From: Pleionea mediterranea
Lineage (GTDB): Bacteria > Pseudomonadota > Gammaproteobacteria > Enterobacterales > Kangiellaceae
DNA: 62,700 nt
NCBI RefSeq assembly: GCF_003148745.1
Contig: NZ_QGGU01000015.1
Location: 1 to 62,700 of the forward strand
Direction: 5' to 3'
This document shows, piece by piece, positions 1-7,049 of this stretch. Made by a program: the position numbers and the translations under genes. Positions within the stretch are counted from its first letter, which is position 1, and the number at the start of each line of letters is the position of its first letter. The notes under the pieces were generated by a model. The model worked only from the letters and a program-made list of their open reading frames with translations. It was not told the DNA's origin and ran no database searches.

Positions 1-84
1 GAAAGGAGCTATCCCAGACTCATTAAAGCTTCTAAAAACCGATATCCTGTTAAGAAAAAAAATGCCGCTCACTCGCTTAAGTGA
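1..84 (+). CDS. IS4-like transposase, C-terminal 27 residues (partial)
   Basis: The frame is open from the first base and ends at a TGA at 82-84. The residues include RSYPRLIKASKNRYPVKKKN, a basic tail resembling the C-termini of IS4-family transposases as I recall them. The DDE catalytic residues lie outside the window, so activity cannot be judged. The gene runs towards the truncated barA fragment, and its stop codon lies inside the presumed terminal inverted repeat. The assignment rests on a short stretch; a chance open frame is possible, but the simultaneous break in the sensor gene at 92/93 argues for an IS. Confidence 0.55.
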   Translation, partial: ERSYPRLIKASKNRYPVKKKNAAHSLK

Positions 85-92
85 ACGGCATT
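1..92 (+). mobile_element. Right end of an IS4-like insertion sequence (partial)
   Basis: The window opens inside an insertion sequence. A plus-strand frame open from base 1 ends at a TGA at 82-84 and reads like the C-terminus of an IS4-family transposase. The element appears to stop at 92: the terminal bases 74-92 read inwards as AATGCCGTTCACTTAAG, a plausible terminal inverted repeat, and the barA-like coding sequence starts directly at 93. Bases 61-92 also fold into a hairpin followed, on the minus strand, by a run of T, so the IS end could terminate barA transcription. The left end lies outside the window, so the repeat and target duplication cannot be confirmed. The boundary is inferred from where barA homology stops. 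Confidence 0.6.
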
Positions 93-377
93 ACGGTTAT
101 GGCGATCAAAAATAACAATAGCGGTTATGTCTTTGTCACCATCTTGAGCCAGATCAATCAGCCGTTTTACGATGGTGTAATTGGCAATGCTGACGCCGTA
201 TTCGCTGGCGTAGGCCAAGTTACGTGCAACCGTTAAACCTCGTTCTAACTGGGTACTTTTAAGATCGTTTACGCGAGCGCCAATAAAATAAACGCCCATA
301 ACCAGGGCGATTAATCCTGTTGGCACCAATGCCAGAACCAAAACTCGTGTGCGTATTCCCCAATCAAACTTCATCAT
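93..377 (-). pseudogene. barA: barA/gacS-like sensor kinase, 5' fragment cut by an IS
   Basis: About 95 codons remain of a hybrid sensor kinase gene. The start is a double ATG at 372-377. The fragment has a short cytoplasmic N-terminus with IRTRVLVLALVPTGLIAL, one membrane helix (about residues 10-32), then a periplasmic stretch containing ASEYGVSIAN, matching the BarA/GacS sensor start. The second membrane helix, HAMP, kinase, receiver and Hpt domains are missing. Coding homology ends at 93; translation would run into the IS end and stop at 69-71. In E. coli barA lies next to and divergent from rlmD-relA-mazG, and here those genes follow at 2.4-7 kb, which supports the identity. The kinase function of this copy should be lost unless the rest survives beyond the IS and is expressed separately. 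Confidence 0.65.
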
Positions 378-391
378 AGGTTTTAATCTTT

Positions 392-1363
392 TTAGTAAGT
401 GGCCTGCTGTACTGCTTGGCGTAAGGTATCGGTATCCTTAAGCGGAATTCTTAATGAATGCATAACATTATTGTTGACCCGTATCAGAAAGGTTTCCGGA
501 TAAATGGGTTCCAGCACCTGATTCGACAGATCCAGCTTTTTTAATACCTGTTTGGCGGCCTGTTTTCCGAGTTCAAAGTTGTCGGTATAAAGTGTGGCTG
601 CTGCACCTATATCGGTATAATTGCGAGTCACGCCAATCACTGGAATTTGATGTCGGAAAGCGGTTAACAAATGGCTTTTAATGTTTTCCTGTGAGTAGAC
701 CTCTTCATCGTATACGGTAATGATGATGTCTGCTTTTTGTGCCAGACGCTCAAGCACCCGTTGCGGCAGATCATTTCGACGCACAATATTAACCAGAGGC
801 TCCAGCTCATGTTGTTGCATAACGTCATCAAATAACGGTTTAAGAGTTTTCCGTTGTTCGCTGATCAATAGGCCAACCCGCTGATATTGGGGGAAAGCAT
901 TACGGATAAGTACCGCAAAGCGCTGAAAAGGCTGATCGCGAAAAATACCGGTAATCAGACGCTTTTGATCCAGCGATGCCTTATACAGCGCACGTAATTC
1001 GGCCTGATTCACTTTCAGGCTAAATATTGGCAGGGTTTTATTGGTTTGCATCACATAACGGGTGGCCTGTTCGCCAATGGTTACGGCAAGATCATAGTCC
1101 CCACTGAGTTCTCGGCTTAATTCGGCAGGCGTTAGATCCTGACTGTTGACCAGATCGACTCTAATCAACCGGCCAATATGCTTGCGGGCGTATTCGCGAA
1201 AGCCCTTTAATATGGGTAAGTAGTTTCCAGCCTGGTTATCCAGCACAAACACCACTCTTGGGACAGCAGACGAAGATGTTTGAGCCGCTTCAGCGCTGGT
1301 TGAAAAATGAGCTGTTAGTAATAAAGGCAACCAACAGATGATTGTAGACTTGATGAATTGCAA
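392..1363 (-). CDS. Periplasmic binding-protein-like protein (ABC substrate-binding type)
   Basis: This 323-residue protein begins with a signal peptide (about residues 1-26, ending SAEAA). The mature part has the two-lobed type I periplasmic-binding layout: VPRVVFVLDNQ starts lobe 1, YDLAVTIGEQATRYV gives a Rossmann-like strand, RVGLLISEQ and DIIITVYDEEV follow, and the hinge region near the end contains AAATLYTDNFELGKQAA. It resembles ABC-type sugar or amino-acid binding proteins found without a transporter. TTG is the likely start, with AGGA 8 nt upstream. It lies 14 bp ahead of the barA-like fragment on the same strand, so it was probably co-transcribed with the sensor and may have supplied its ligand signal; that role is inference. 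No permease or ATPase gene is nearby. Confidence 0.6.
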   Translation of the reverse strand: MQFIKSTIICWLPLLLTAHFSTSAEAAQTSSSAVPRVVFVLDNQAGNYLPILKGFREYARKHIGRLIRVDLVNSQDLTPAELSRELSGDYDLAVTIGEQATRYVMQTNKTLPIFSLKVNQAELRALYKASLDQKRLITGIFRDQPFQRFAVLIRNAFPQYQRVGLLISEQRKTLKPLFDDVMQQHELEPLVNIVRRNDLPQRVLERLAQKADIIITVYDEEVYSQENIKSHLLTAFRHQIPVIGVTRNYTDIGAAATLYTDNFELGKQAAKQVLKKLDLSNQVLEPIYPETFLIRVNNNVMHSLRIPLKDTDTLRQAVQQATY

Positions 1364-1509
1364 TGGCGTTATCCTGTTTATTTTATCTTGCCGTTATCCT
1401 TATGCTTGGCTGGTGAGCAGCATAACATACGGGTACAATGCCTTCCTTACCTTAATGATAAACTAAGCTATTGAAAATAAGAAATATTAGCCAGGACGAT
1501 TCGTAAATA

Positions 1510-2283
1510 ATGAATGTATTTGTGTTTGATATTGAAACCGTGCCGGATGTCGAAGCTGGAAGAGCCATTCATGAGCTGGATGGACTGAGCGACGCTGATA
1601 CCGCTGAAGCAATGTTTCATCTTAACCGACAAAAATCCAATTCAGACTTTTTACCCCACTATCTGCATAAAATTGTTGCTATATCGGCGGTATTTCGCGC
1701 CAATGACAAGGTGCAGGTTTGGTCGCTGGGCGAAGAAACATCTTCCGAGAAAGAAGTGGTTCAGCGTTTCTTTGATGGCATCGATAAGTTTTCACCTGTA
1801 CTGGTGTCCTGGAATGGCACCGGTTTTGACTTGCCAGTTTTGAACTATCGCGCACTGAAATATGGAGTAGGCGCCGCTCAATATTGGGATACTGGTGAAT
1901 ACGATTCCGGATTCAAATGGAACAATTACATCAGCCGTTATCATGCGCGTCATACCGATGTGATGGATCTGTTGGCCATGTATACCGGCCGCGCCAATGC
2001 GCCGCTCGATCATATAGCCAGCATGCTTGGTTTTCCCGGCAAGATGGGTATGAGTGGCGCCAAAGTCTGGGATGCCTATCAGGCCGGAGATATAGCCGGT
2101 ATCCGTCAATACTGTGAATCTGATGTGCTGAATACTTACTTAGTCTACTTAAAGTTTGAGCTGATGCGAGGTCATCTCGATCAGCCTTCGTTTGACCGTG
2201 AGTGCCAGTTACTGAAACAGTTGCTGGCTCAATCGGAGCAATCTCATTTGCAACAATTTTTATCATTGTGGAACAACGCCTAG
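1510..2283 (+). CDS. PolB-like 3'-5' exonuclease (DEDDy family)
   Basis: This 257-residue protein is a predicted 3'-5' exonuclease of the DnaQ-like fold related to the proofreading domain of family B DNA polymerases. Exo I is VFDIETVPD (D7 and E9). Exo II is SWNGTGFDLPVLNYRA, with the conserved Asp after GTGF. Exo III is YCESDVLNTYLVY near residue 200, where Tyr and Asp fit the DEDDy pattern. All expected metal ligands are present, so it should be active on single-stranded ends; the substrate in vivo is unknown. There is no polymerase domain, and the length is typical of this stand-alone family. It stands between the divergent barA operon and rlmD and is probably transcribed with rlmD or from its own promoter at 1364-1509. 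Confidence 0.75.
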   Translation: MNVFVFDIETVPDVEAGRAIHELDGLSDADTAEAMFHLNRQKSNSDFLPHYLHKIVAISAVFRANDKVQVWSLGEETSSEKEVVQRFFDGIDKFSPVLVSWNGTGFDLPVLNYRALKYGVGAAQYWDTGEYDSGFKWNNYISRYHARHTDVMDLLAMYTGRANAPLDHIASMLGFPGKMGMSGAKVWDAYQAGDIAGIRQYCESDVLNTYLVYLKFELMRGHLDQPSFDRECQLLKQLLAQSEQSHLQQFLSLWNNA

Positions 2284-2354
2284 GGGAAAACGCCTAGGCT
2301 TTCCACTACACTAACTTCTCTACGACATCAGCTGGCAAGGCATTGCCTGCCAGC
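2278..2354. other. Two hairpins between the exonuclease gene and rlmD
   Basis: Hairpin 1 pairs 2278-2284 (GCCTAGG) with 2293-2299 around an 8-nt loop and covers the exonuclease stop codon. Hairpin 2 pairs GCTGGC (2331-2336) with GCCAGC (2349-2354), continued after one bulged A by AGGC/GCCT around ATT. Neither is followed by a real T-run, so they are not classical terminators. They may protect the transcript 3' end or modulate rlmD translation, whose ATG is 37 nt after the second hairpin. Confidence 0.4.
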
Positions 2355-2391
2355 AAACATAACGTATTAAAATTCAGGCAGTAATTGATTT

Positions 2392-3726
2392 ATGGCAAAA
2401 CGACGCAGACGCAAGCCGGTTCCACAGGAGCCCGTTGAAATATCCATCGAAAAACTCTCCCATGAAGGTCGTGGTATCGGCCATATAGAGGGTAAAACCG
2501 TGTTCGTTGACGGCGCATTACCCGGCGAGCGGGTGATGATGAAATACGCCATGACCCGTGGAAAGTTTGATGAAGGATATGCCATTGAAGTACTGGAGGC
2601 GGCGGATAACCGTGTACCAGCGCCTTGCCAACACTTTGATATGTGTGGTGGCTGCAGCTTGCAACATATGGACTCGGAAGCACAAATCGAGTTTAAACAG
2701 TCGATATTGGCAGAGCACTTTAAACATTTTGGCGACATTGAGCCAGATAGTTGGCTGCCGTCTTTGCAAGCCGATACTCTGGGTTACCGTAAAAAAGCGC
2801 GACTGGGTGTCCGTTGGGTCAGTAAAAAAGAATCTTGTCTGGTGGGGTTTCGTGAAAAGCGCAGTAACTTTTTAGCAGAAATAGAATCTTGCGAAGTCTT
2901 GTACGATAAAGTGAGTGATTTAATTATGCCACTGCGTGAATTAATTGGCGGTATGGATGCCAAACAATCTACGCCGCAAATAGAACTGGCCGCCGGAGAT
3001 GACAAACTGGCGTTTGTGATTCGCCATATGGAAGCCATGACAGAGGCTGATAATGCCAAGTGGTTAGACTTTGCCCAACAGAATGACATTGATCTTTATT
3101 ATCAATCGAAAGGTCCGAAAACGGTTCATAAGGTTTGGCCGGAAGACAATAATGAGCGTCTCAGTTATCAACTGCCCGAGTTTAATGTAGAGCTAAATTT
3201 TCATCCGATGGATTTTACCCAGGTGAATTCATCCATCAATCGCAAAATGGTAAGTCTGGCATTGTCATTACTTGAGCCAGAAAAAAATGAACGTGTGCTG
3301 GATTTGTTTTGCGGACTTGGCAACTTCACCATTCCTTTAGCAACTGTTGCGGATAAAGTGATTGGTGTTGAAGGGGTGGATACCATGGTTGAACGTGGTT
3401 ATGAAAACGCAAAGCATAATAATTTAACCAATGTTGATTTTTATCAGGCTGACTTACAACAAGATTTCAGCGAAAAAAGCTGGGCAAAAGAAGGCTTCGA
3501 TAAAATTTTAATTGATCCACCCAGAAGCGGTGCAAAAGATGTGGTGGAGTATCTGCCCAAGTTTGGTGCAAAACGAATCGTTTATGTGTCCTGCAATCCT
3601 TCAACGCTGGCAAGAGATGCTGGTATCATGAAACAGCAGGGGTATCATTTAACAAAAGCCGGTGTCATGGATATGTTTCCACATACGGCGCACGTTGAAT
3701 CGATAGCGGTTTTTGAAAAACGTTAA
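2392..3726 (+). CDS. rlmD: 23S rRNA (uracil-1939-C5)-methyltransferase RlmD
   Basis: RlmD adds the C5 methyl group to U1939 of 23S rRNA using S-adenosylmethionine. The 444 residues match the family length. A basic N-terminus leads into a TRAM RNA-binding domain (about 12-70). The [4Fe-4S] cysteines are C79, C85 and C88 in CQHFDMCGGC, with the fourth at C167 (IESCEVL). The SAM-binding motif is VLDLFCGLGNFT, IDPPRSG follows, and the catalytic nucleophile is C401 in VYVSCNPST. The general-base region is HVESIAVF at the end. Synteny with relA and mazG is the same as in E. coli (old name rumA). The start has only a weak ribosome-binding site. Confidence 0.95.
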   Translation: MAKRRRRKPVPQEPVEISIEKLSHEGRGIGHIEGKTVFVDGALPGERVMMKYAMTRGKFDEGYAIEVLEAADNRVPAPCQHFDMCGGCSLQHMDSEAQIEFKQSILAEHFKHFGDIEPDSWLPSLQADTLGYRKKARLGVRWVSKKESCLVGFREKRSNFLAEIESCEVLYDKVSDLIMPLRELIGGMDAKQSTPQIELAAGDDKLAFVIRHMEAMTEADNAKWLDFAQQNDIDLYYQSKGPKTVHKVWPEDNNERLSYQLPEFNVELNFHPMDFTQVNSSINRKMVSLALSLLEPEKNERVLDLFCGLGNFTIPLATVADKVIGVEGVDTMVERGYENAKHNNLTNVDFYQADLQQDFSEKSWAKEGFDKILIDPPRSGAKDVVEYLPKFGAKRIVYVSCNPSTLARDAGIMKQQGYHLTKAGVMDMFPHTAHVESIAVFEKR

Positions 3727-3801
3727 GTGGCAATTGGCATTTTTCTTTGGCTGTTAAGTGCAATAGCATTAACGGTTTGAAAATGTGTTAACTGTTTGCA
3801 G

Positions 3802-3863
3802 AAAATAAGGGTTGGTAATTAATATCATTAATGAAATTGTTGTTTGCAAACAACCCTTATTTT
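3802..3863. repeat. Nested inverted repeats in the rlmD-relA gap
   Basis: Outer arms of 13 bp are perfect: AAAATAAGGGTTG at 3802-3814 pairs with 3851-3863. Inside and overlapping the right arm is a perfect 16-bp palindrome, GTTGTTTGCAAACAAC, at 3839-3854. Half of it (TGTTTGCA) is repeated at 3793-3800 just outside the left arm. In RNA the two folds exclude each other. The outer hairpin has A-rich and T-rich flanks on both sides and could terminate weakly; the inner palindrome looks like a dimeric regulator site. The element lies about 107 bp before relA. Confidence 0.6.
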
Positions 3864-3969
3864 AGTAAATCAGATTCTAATTAATGCCAGTGTCTGATAC
3901 ATAAAACTTCAGATTAATAGAATTTCTTATAAATAGAGTTTCTAATTAATAAATTATCCGGATGTAACT

Positions 3970-6177
3970 ATGGTTAAAGTGGCTGACAATCATTTTGTTG
4001 ATTTTTCCCTGCACGATGACCCTCAAAAGTGGTTGTCGCAAATTCCACTTAAATACACCGAATCACAACAAAAACTGATCAGTAAAAGTTTTGCAGCTGC
4101 GCAGCAAACCTTTAAAAAACTACCCGCCGGCGAAAGTGAGTTTAAAGAAGGTTTAACCATTGCGGATACATTAATCCATTTGCATGTGGATGCTGCAACT
4201 CTGTCCGCTGCCATTATTTACCCGTTTTATCAGCAAAACCTTATTTCATCGGAACAAATTTCCGACTCTATCAGTGATGAAGTTACCTCATTGTGCCGTG
4301 GTGTTGAAGCCATGAATGCCATTTCAGCGGTACAAAAAAAACATCATACTGATGCCATGGACGGTCAGCAGACCGATAATTTCAGACGCATGCTTTTGGC
4401 CATGGTGGATGATGTTCGTCTGGTACTTATCAAACTTGCTGAACGATTATCTGTGCTACGTGAAGCCAAAAAGGCTGATGAAGAAACCCGTGTTTTTATC
4501 GCCAATGAAATTAAAGACATTTATGCGCCACTGGCTAATCGACTTGGGGTTGGTCAGCTGAAGTGGGAAATGGAAGATTTATCGTTTCGCTATCTAAATC
4601 CGGCACATTACAAATCCATTGCCAAGCAGCTCGACGAACGCCGGGTGGATCGTGAGCGTTATGTGGGACGGATCTTACAGACTATCGAAAATGAGATAGA
4701 AAAGTTTGGTATTCAACACGCTGAAGTTATGGGGCGTGCAAAACATATTTACAGTATCTGGCGAAAAATGCAGCGTAAAAACGTTGGTTTTGAAGAAATT
4801 TACGATGTCCGTGCAGTCAGAATTCTGGTGGATGAGGTTCCTCAATGTTATGCCGTACTGGGCATCGTTCACGGACTCTGGAATCACATACCAAAAGAGT
4901 TTGATGACTATATTGCGACACCAAAAGAAAACGGTTATCGCTCATTGCATACCGCAGTCATTGGTCCGGAAGGAAAAAATCTGGAAATTCAAATTCGCAC
5001 AAAAACTATGCATCAGGAGTCCGAACTTGGGGTAGCTGCACACTGGCGTTATAAAGAAGGGGCGAAAGCTCAACAAGCCGGATTTGAAGCCAAAATATCC
5101 TGGTTGCGTCAGTTACTGGATTGGCAGGAAGAAGTGGCCGACAGTGATGAGCTGCTGGATGAATTTCGAAGTAAAGTGATTGAAGATCGCATTTATGTGT
5201 TTACGCCACAAGGAAAAGTGATTGACTTGCCCATAGGTTCAACGCCTGTTGATTTTGCTTATCATGTACATACCGATGTGGGGCATAATTGTCGTGGCGC
5301 TAAAATTTCCGGACGAATTGTCCCTTTGACCTATCGTTTGAAAACCGGACAGCAAGTTGAAATATTAACCACTAAAAATGGCAGTCCCAGTCGCGACTGG
5401 TTGAATCCTCATGCAGGTTATATTCGCTCATCCAGAGCACGCTCTAAAATTCATCAATGGTTTCGACATCAGGACAAAGATAAAAATGCCGCTGCAGGTC
5501 GAACTATTCTGGATAAAGATATTCAGCGCCACGGATTTAAAGAGGTTGATTTATTAGCGCTATCGAATAAATTTAACTTCCATTCGGAAGACGAACTGTA
5601 TGCCGCAATAGGTGCTGGCGATATTGGCATGACTCAGGTCGTTAATAACATTCGATCCATGCAAGGGTTAGCGCAGAAAAAACAAAAGAATATTTTTCAG
5701 GACCACTCCGATCGAAAGCAGACAAATACCAGTGGCATTCAAATTGAAGGCGTAGGCAGTTTATTGACTAAAATTGCCGGCTGTTGCCGCCCTGTTCCTG
5801 GAGACGCTATCCGGGGTTACATTACTCAGGGGCGTGGTGTCGTAGTGCATCGGCAAGATTGTAATTATATTTTAAAGGCGATAGAGACTGTTCCTGAACG
5901 ATTGATTCAGGTGTCATGGGGCGATGAAAATCGTGAGATTTATGACGTTGATATTGTAATTGTCGCTTACGATCGAAAGAGCCTGTTAAAAGATATTACG
6001 ACTGTGTTTGCCAATGAGAAAGTTAGTATTGAAAGTATGAACAGTTCGCTGGACGGTAAAAGTCAAACCAGTTATATAACCGTAAGATTAAATGTTGAGA
6101 ATACAGAAAAACTCTCACGAGTACTGGCGCAACTCAGTCAGGTATCCAATGTGATTGACGTGAAACGTCAGTCGTAA
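3970..6177 (+). CDS. relA: GTP pyrophosphokinase RelA ((p)ppGpp synthetase I)
   Basis: RelA makes (p)ppGpp from ATP and GTP/GDP on ribosomes stalled by uncharged tRNA. It has 735 residues, the usual size. The N-terminal hydrolase-like domain lacks the HD metal motif of SpoT: the region reads LSAAIIYPFYQQN, so this is the synthetase-only paralogue. The synthetase domain carries YDVRAVRILV, GYRSLHTAVIGP and LEIQIRT. A TGS domain (about 400-460: RIYVFTPQGKVIDLP), a zinc-finger-like CCRPVPGD and a C-terminal ACT domain follow. The ATG has no strong Shine-Dalgarno; the 243-bp upstream gap holds nested palindromes that may be regulatory. mazG follows after 29 bp and is likely co-transcribed. A bifunctional SpoT should exist elsewhere. 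Confidence 0.95.
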   Translation: MVKVADNHFVDFSLHDDPQKWLSQIPLKYTESQQKLISKSFAAAQQTFKKLPAGESEFKEGLTIADTLIHLHVDAATLSAAIIYPFYQQNLISSEQISDSISDEVTSLCRGVEAMNAISAVQKKHHTDAMDGQQTDNFRRMLLAMVDDVRLVLIKLAERLSVLREAKKADEETRVFIANEIKDIYAPLANRLGVGQLKWEMEDLSFRYLNPAHYKSIAKQLDERRVDRERYVGRILQTIENEIEKFGIQHAEVMGRAKHIYSIWRKMQRKNVGFEEIYDVRAVRILVDEVPQCYAVLGIVHGLWNHIPKEFDDYIATPKENGYRSLHTAVIGPEGKNLEIQIRTKTMHQESELGVAAHWRYKEGAKAQQAGFEAKISWLRQLLDWQEEVADSDELLDEFRSKVIEDRIYVFTPQGKVIDLPIGSTPVDFAYHVHTDVGHNCRGAKISGRIVPLTYRLKTGQQVEILTTKNGSPSRDWLNPHAGYIRSSRARSKIHQWFRHQDKDKNAAAGRTILDKDIQRHGFKEVDLLALSNKFNFHSEDELYAAIGAGDIGMTQVVNNIRSMQGLAQKKQKNIFQDHSDRKQTNTSGIQIEGVGSLLTKIAGCCRPVPGDAIRGYITQGRGVVVHRQDCNYILKAIETVPERLIQVSWGDENREIYDVDIVIVAYDRKSLLKDITTVFANEKVSIESMNSSLDGKSQTSYITVRLNVENTEKLSRVLAQLSQVSNVIDVKRQS

Positions 6178-6206
6178 GCAGAGCAAATAATGAGTCAGGT
6201 GACAAA

Positions 6207-7013
6207 ATGTCGAGCACTGGTTTAGAAAAATTGGTTGATGTTATGACCCAGTTGCGGGATCCCGAATCGGGCTGCCCCTGGGATTTAAAGCAAACTTATA
6301 AAACTATTATTCCCTATACCATCGAAGAGACTTACGAAGTGGTTGATGCTATTGAACGCCACGATATGGATGATTTAAAAGGCGAGCTTGGCGACTTATT
6401 ATTTCAGGTTGTATTTTACTGTCAGCTGGCAAAGGAAGAAGGGCATTTTGCAATCGATCAGGTAATTGAATCCGTTTGCGATAAACTGATCACTCGTCAT
6501 CCTCATGTATTTTCAGATGAAACCTACGAGACGGAGCAGGCGTTGAATCTGGCATGGGAAAATACCAAACATCAGGAGCGTAAAAAGAATAAAAACCAAA
6601 CCAGCTTACTCGATGATATTCCCGAAAGTTTACCCGCATTAACCCGTGCTGAAAAAGTTCAAAAGCGTGCTGCTAAACAGGGGTTTGACTGGACGGATAT
6701 TGCGCAGGTATGGGATAAGGTGTATGAGGAGATTGCAGAGTTAAAGCACGAAGAGCAAACTGCTGAGCCAGAGCAAACCGATAAAATAGAAGATGAGCTT
6801 GGTGATTTAATGTTTGCCATTGTCAACTTATCTCGCCATTACAAGTTAAATGCAGAGTCGGCATTACGACGTGCTACTAAAAAGTTTGAGTCACGATTTA
6901 GAATAATGGAGCAACAAATCGACAGGGAGCAGAAAACCTTGTCGGAGATGACATTGAATGATATGGAACAACAATGGCAACAGGCTAAGCGTACGCAACA
7001 ACAGAATAAATAA
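6207..7013 (+). CDS. mazG: Nucleoside triphosphate pyrophosphohydrolase MazG
   Basis: MazG hydrolyses NTPs and dNTPs to monophosphates and pyrophosphate and in E. coli limits (p)ppGpp build-up under starvation. The protein has 268 residues and two MazG domains. The first has the metal-binding EETYEVVDAIER followed by GELGDLLFQVVFY (residues about 36-73), and the second has KVYEEIAELK and DELGDLMFAIVNLSRHY (about 170-215). CPWD near the N-terminus is typical of the family. The gene lies 29 bp after relA, an arrangement shared with E. coli relA-mazG minus the toxin pair, and 36 bp before the DUF885 gene. No mazEF toxin-antitoxin genes are present between relA and mazG. Confidence 0.92.
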   Translation: MSSTGLEKLVDVMTQLRDPESGCPWDLKQTYKTIIPYTIEETYEVVDAIERHDMDDLKGELGDLLFQVVFYCQLAKEEGHFAIDQVIESVCDKLITRHPHVFSDETYETEQALNLAWENTKHQERKKNKNQTSLLDDIPESLPALTRAEKVQKRAAKQGFDWTDIAQVWDKVYEEIAELKHEEQTAEPEQTDKIEDELGDLMFAIVNLSRHYKLNAESALRRATKKFESRFRIMEQQIDREQKTLSEMTLNDMEQQWQQAKRTQQQNK

Positions 7014-7049
7014 TATTGATTTAAACAGGATAGATAAAAGAGATGCGTT

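Noticed and set aside
61-92. Stand-alone rho-independent terminator of a complete 102-residue protein
   Set aside because: The hairpin coincides with the IS end and the protein homology to BarA stops exactly there, so a truncation explains it better.
6178-7049. mazEF-type toxin-antitoxin next to mazG
   Set aside because: Only 29 bp separate relA and mazG, and nothing between mazG and the DUF885 gene encodes a toxin.
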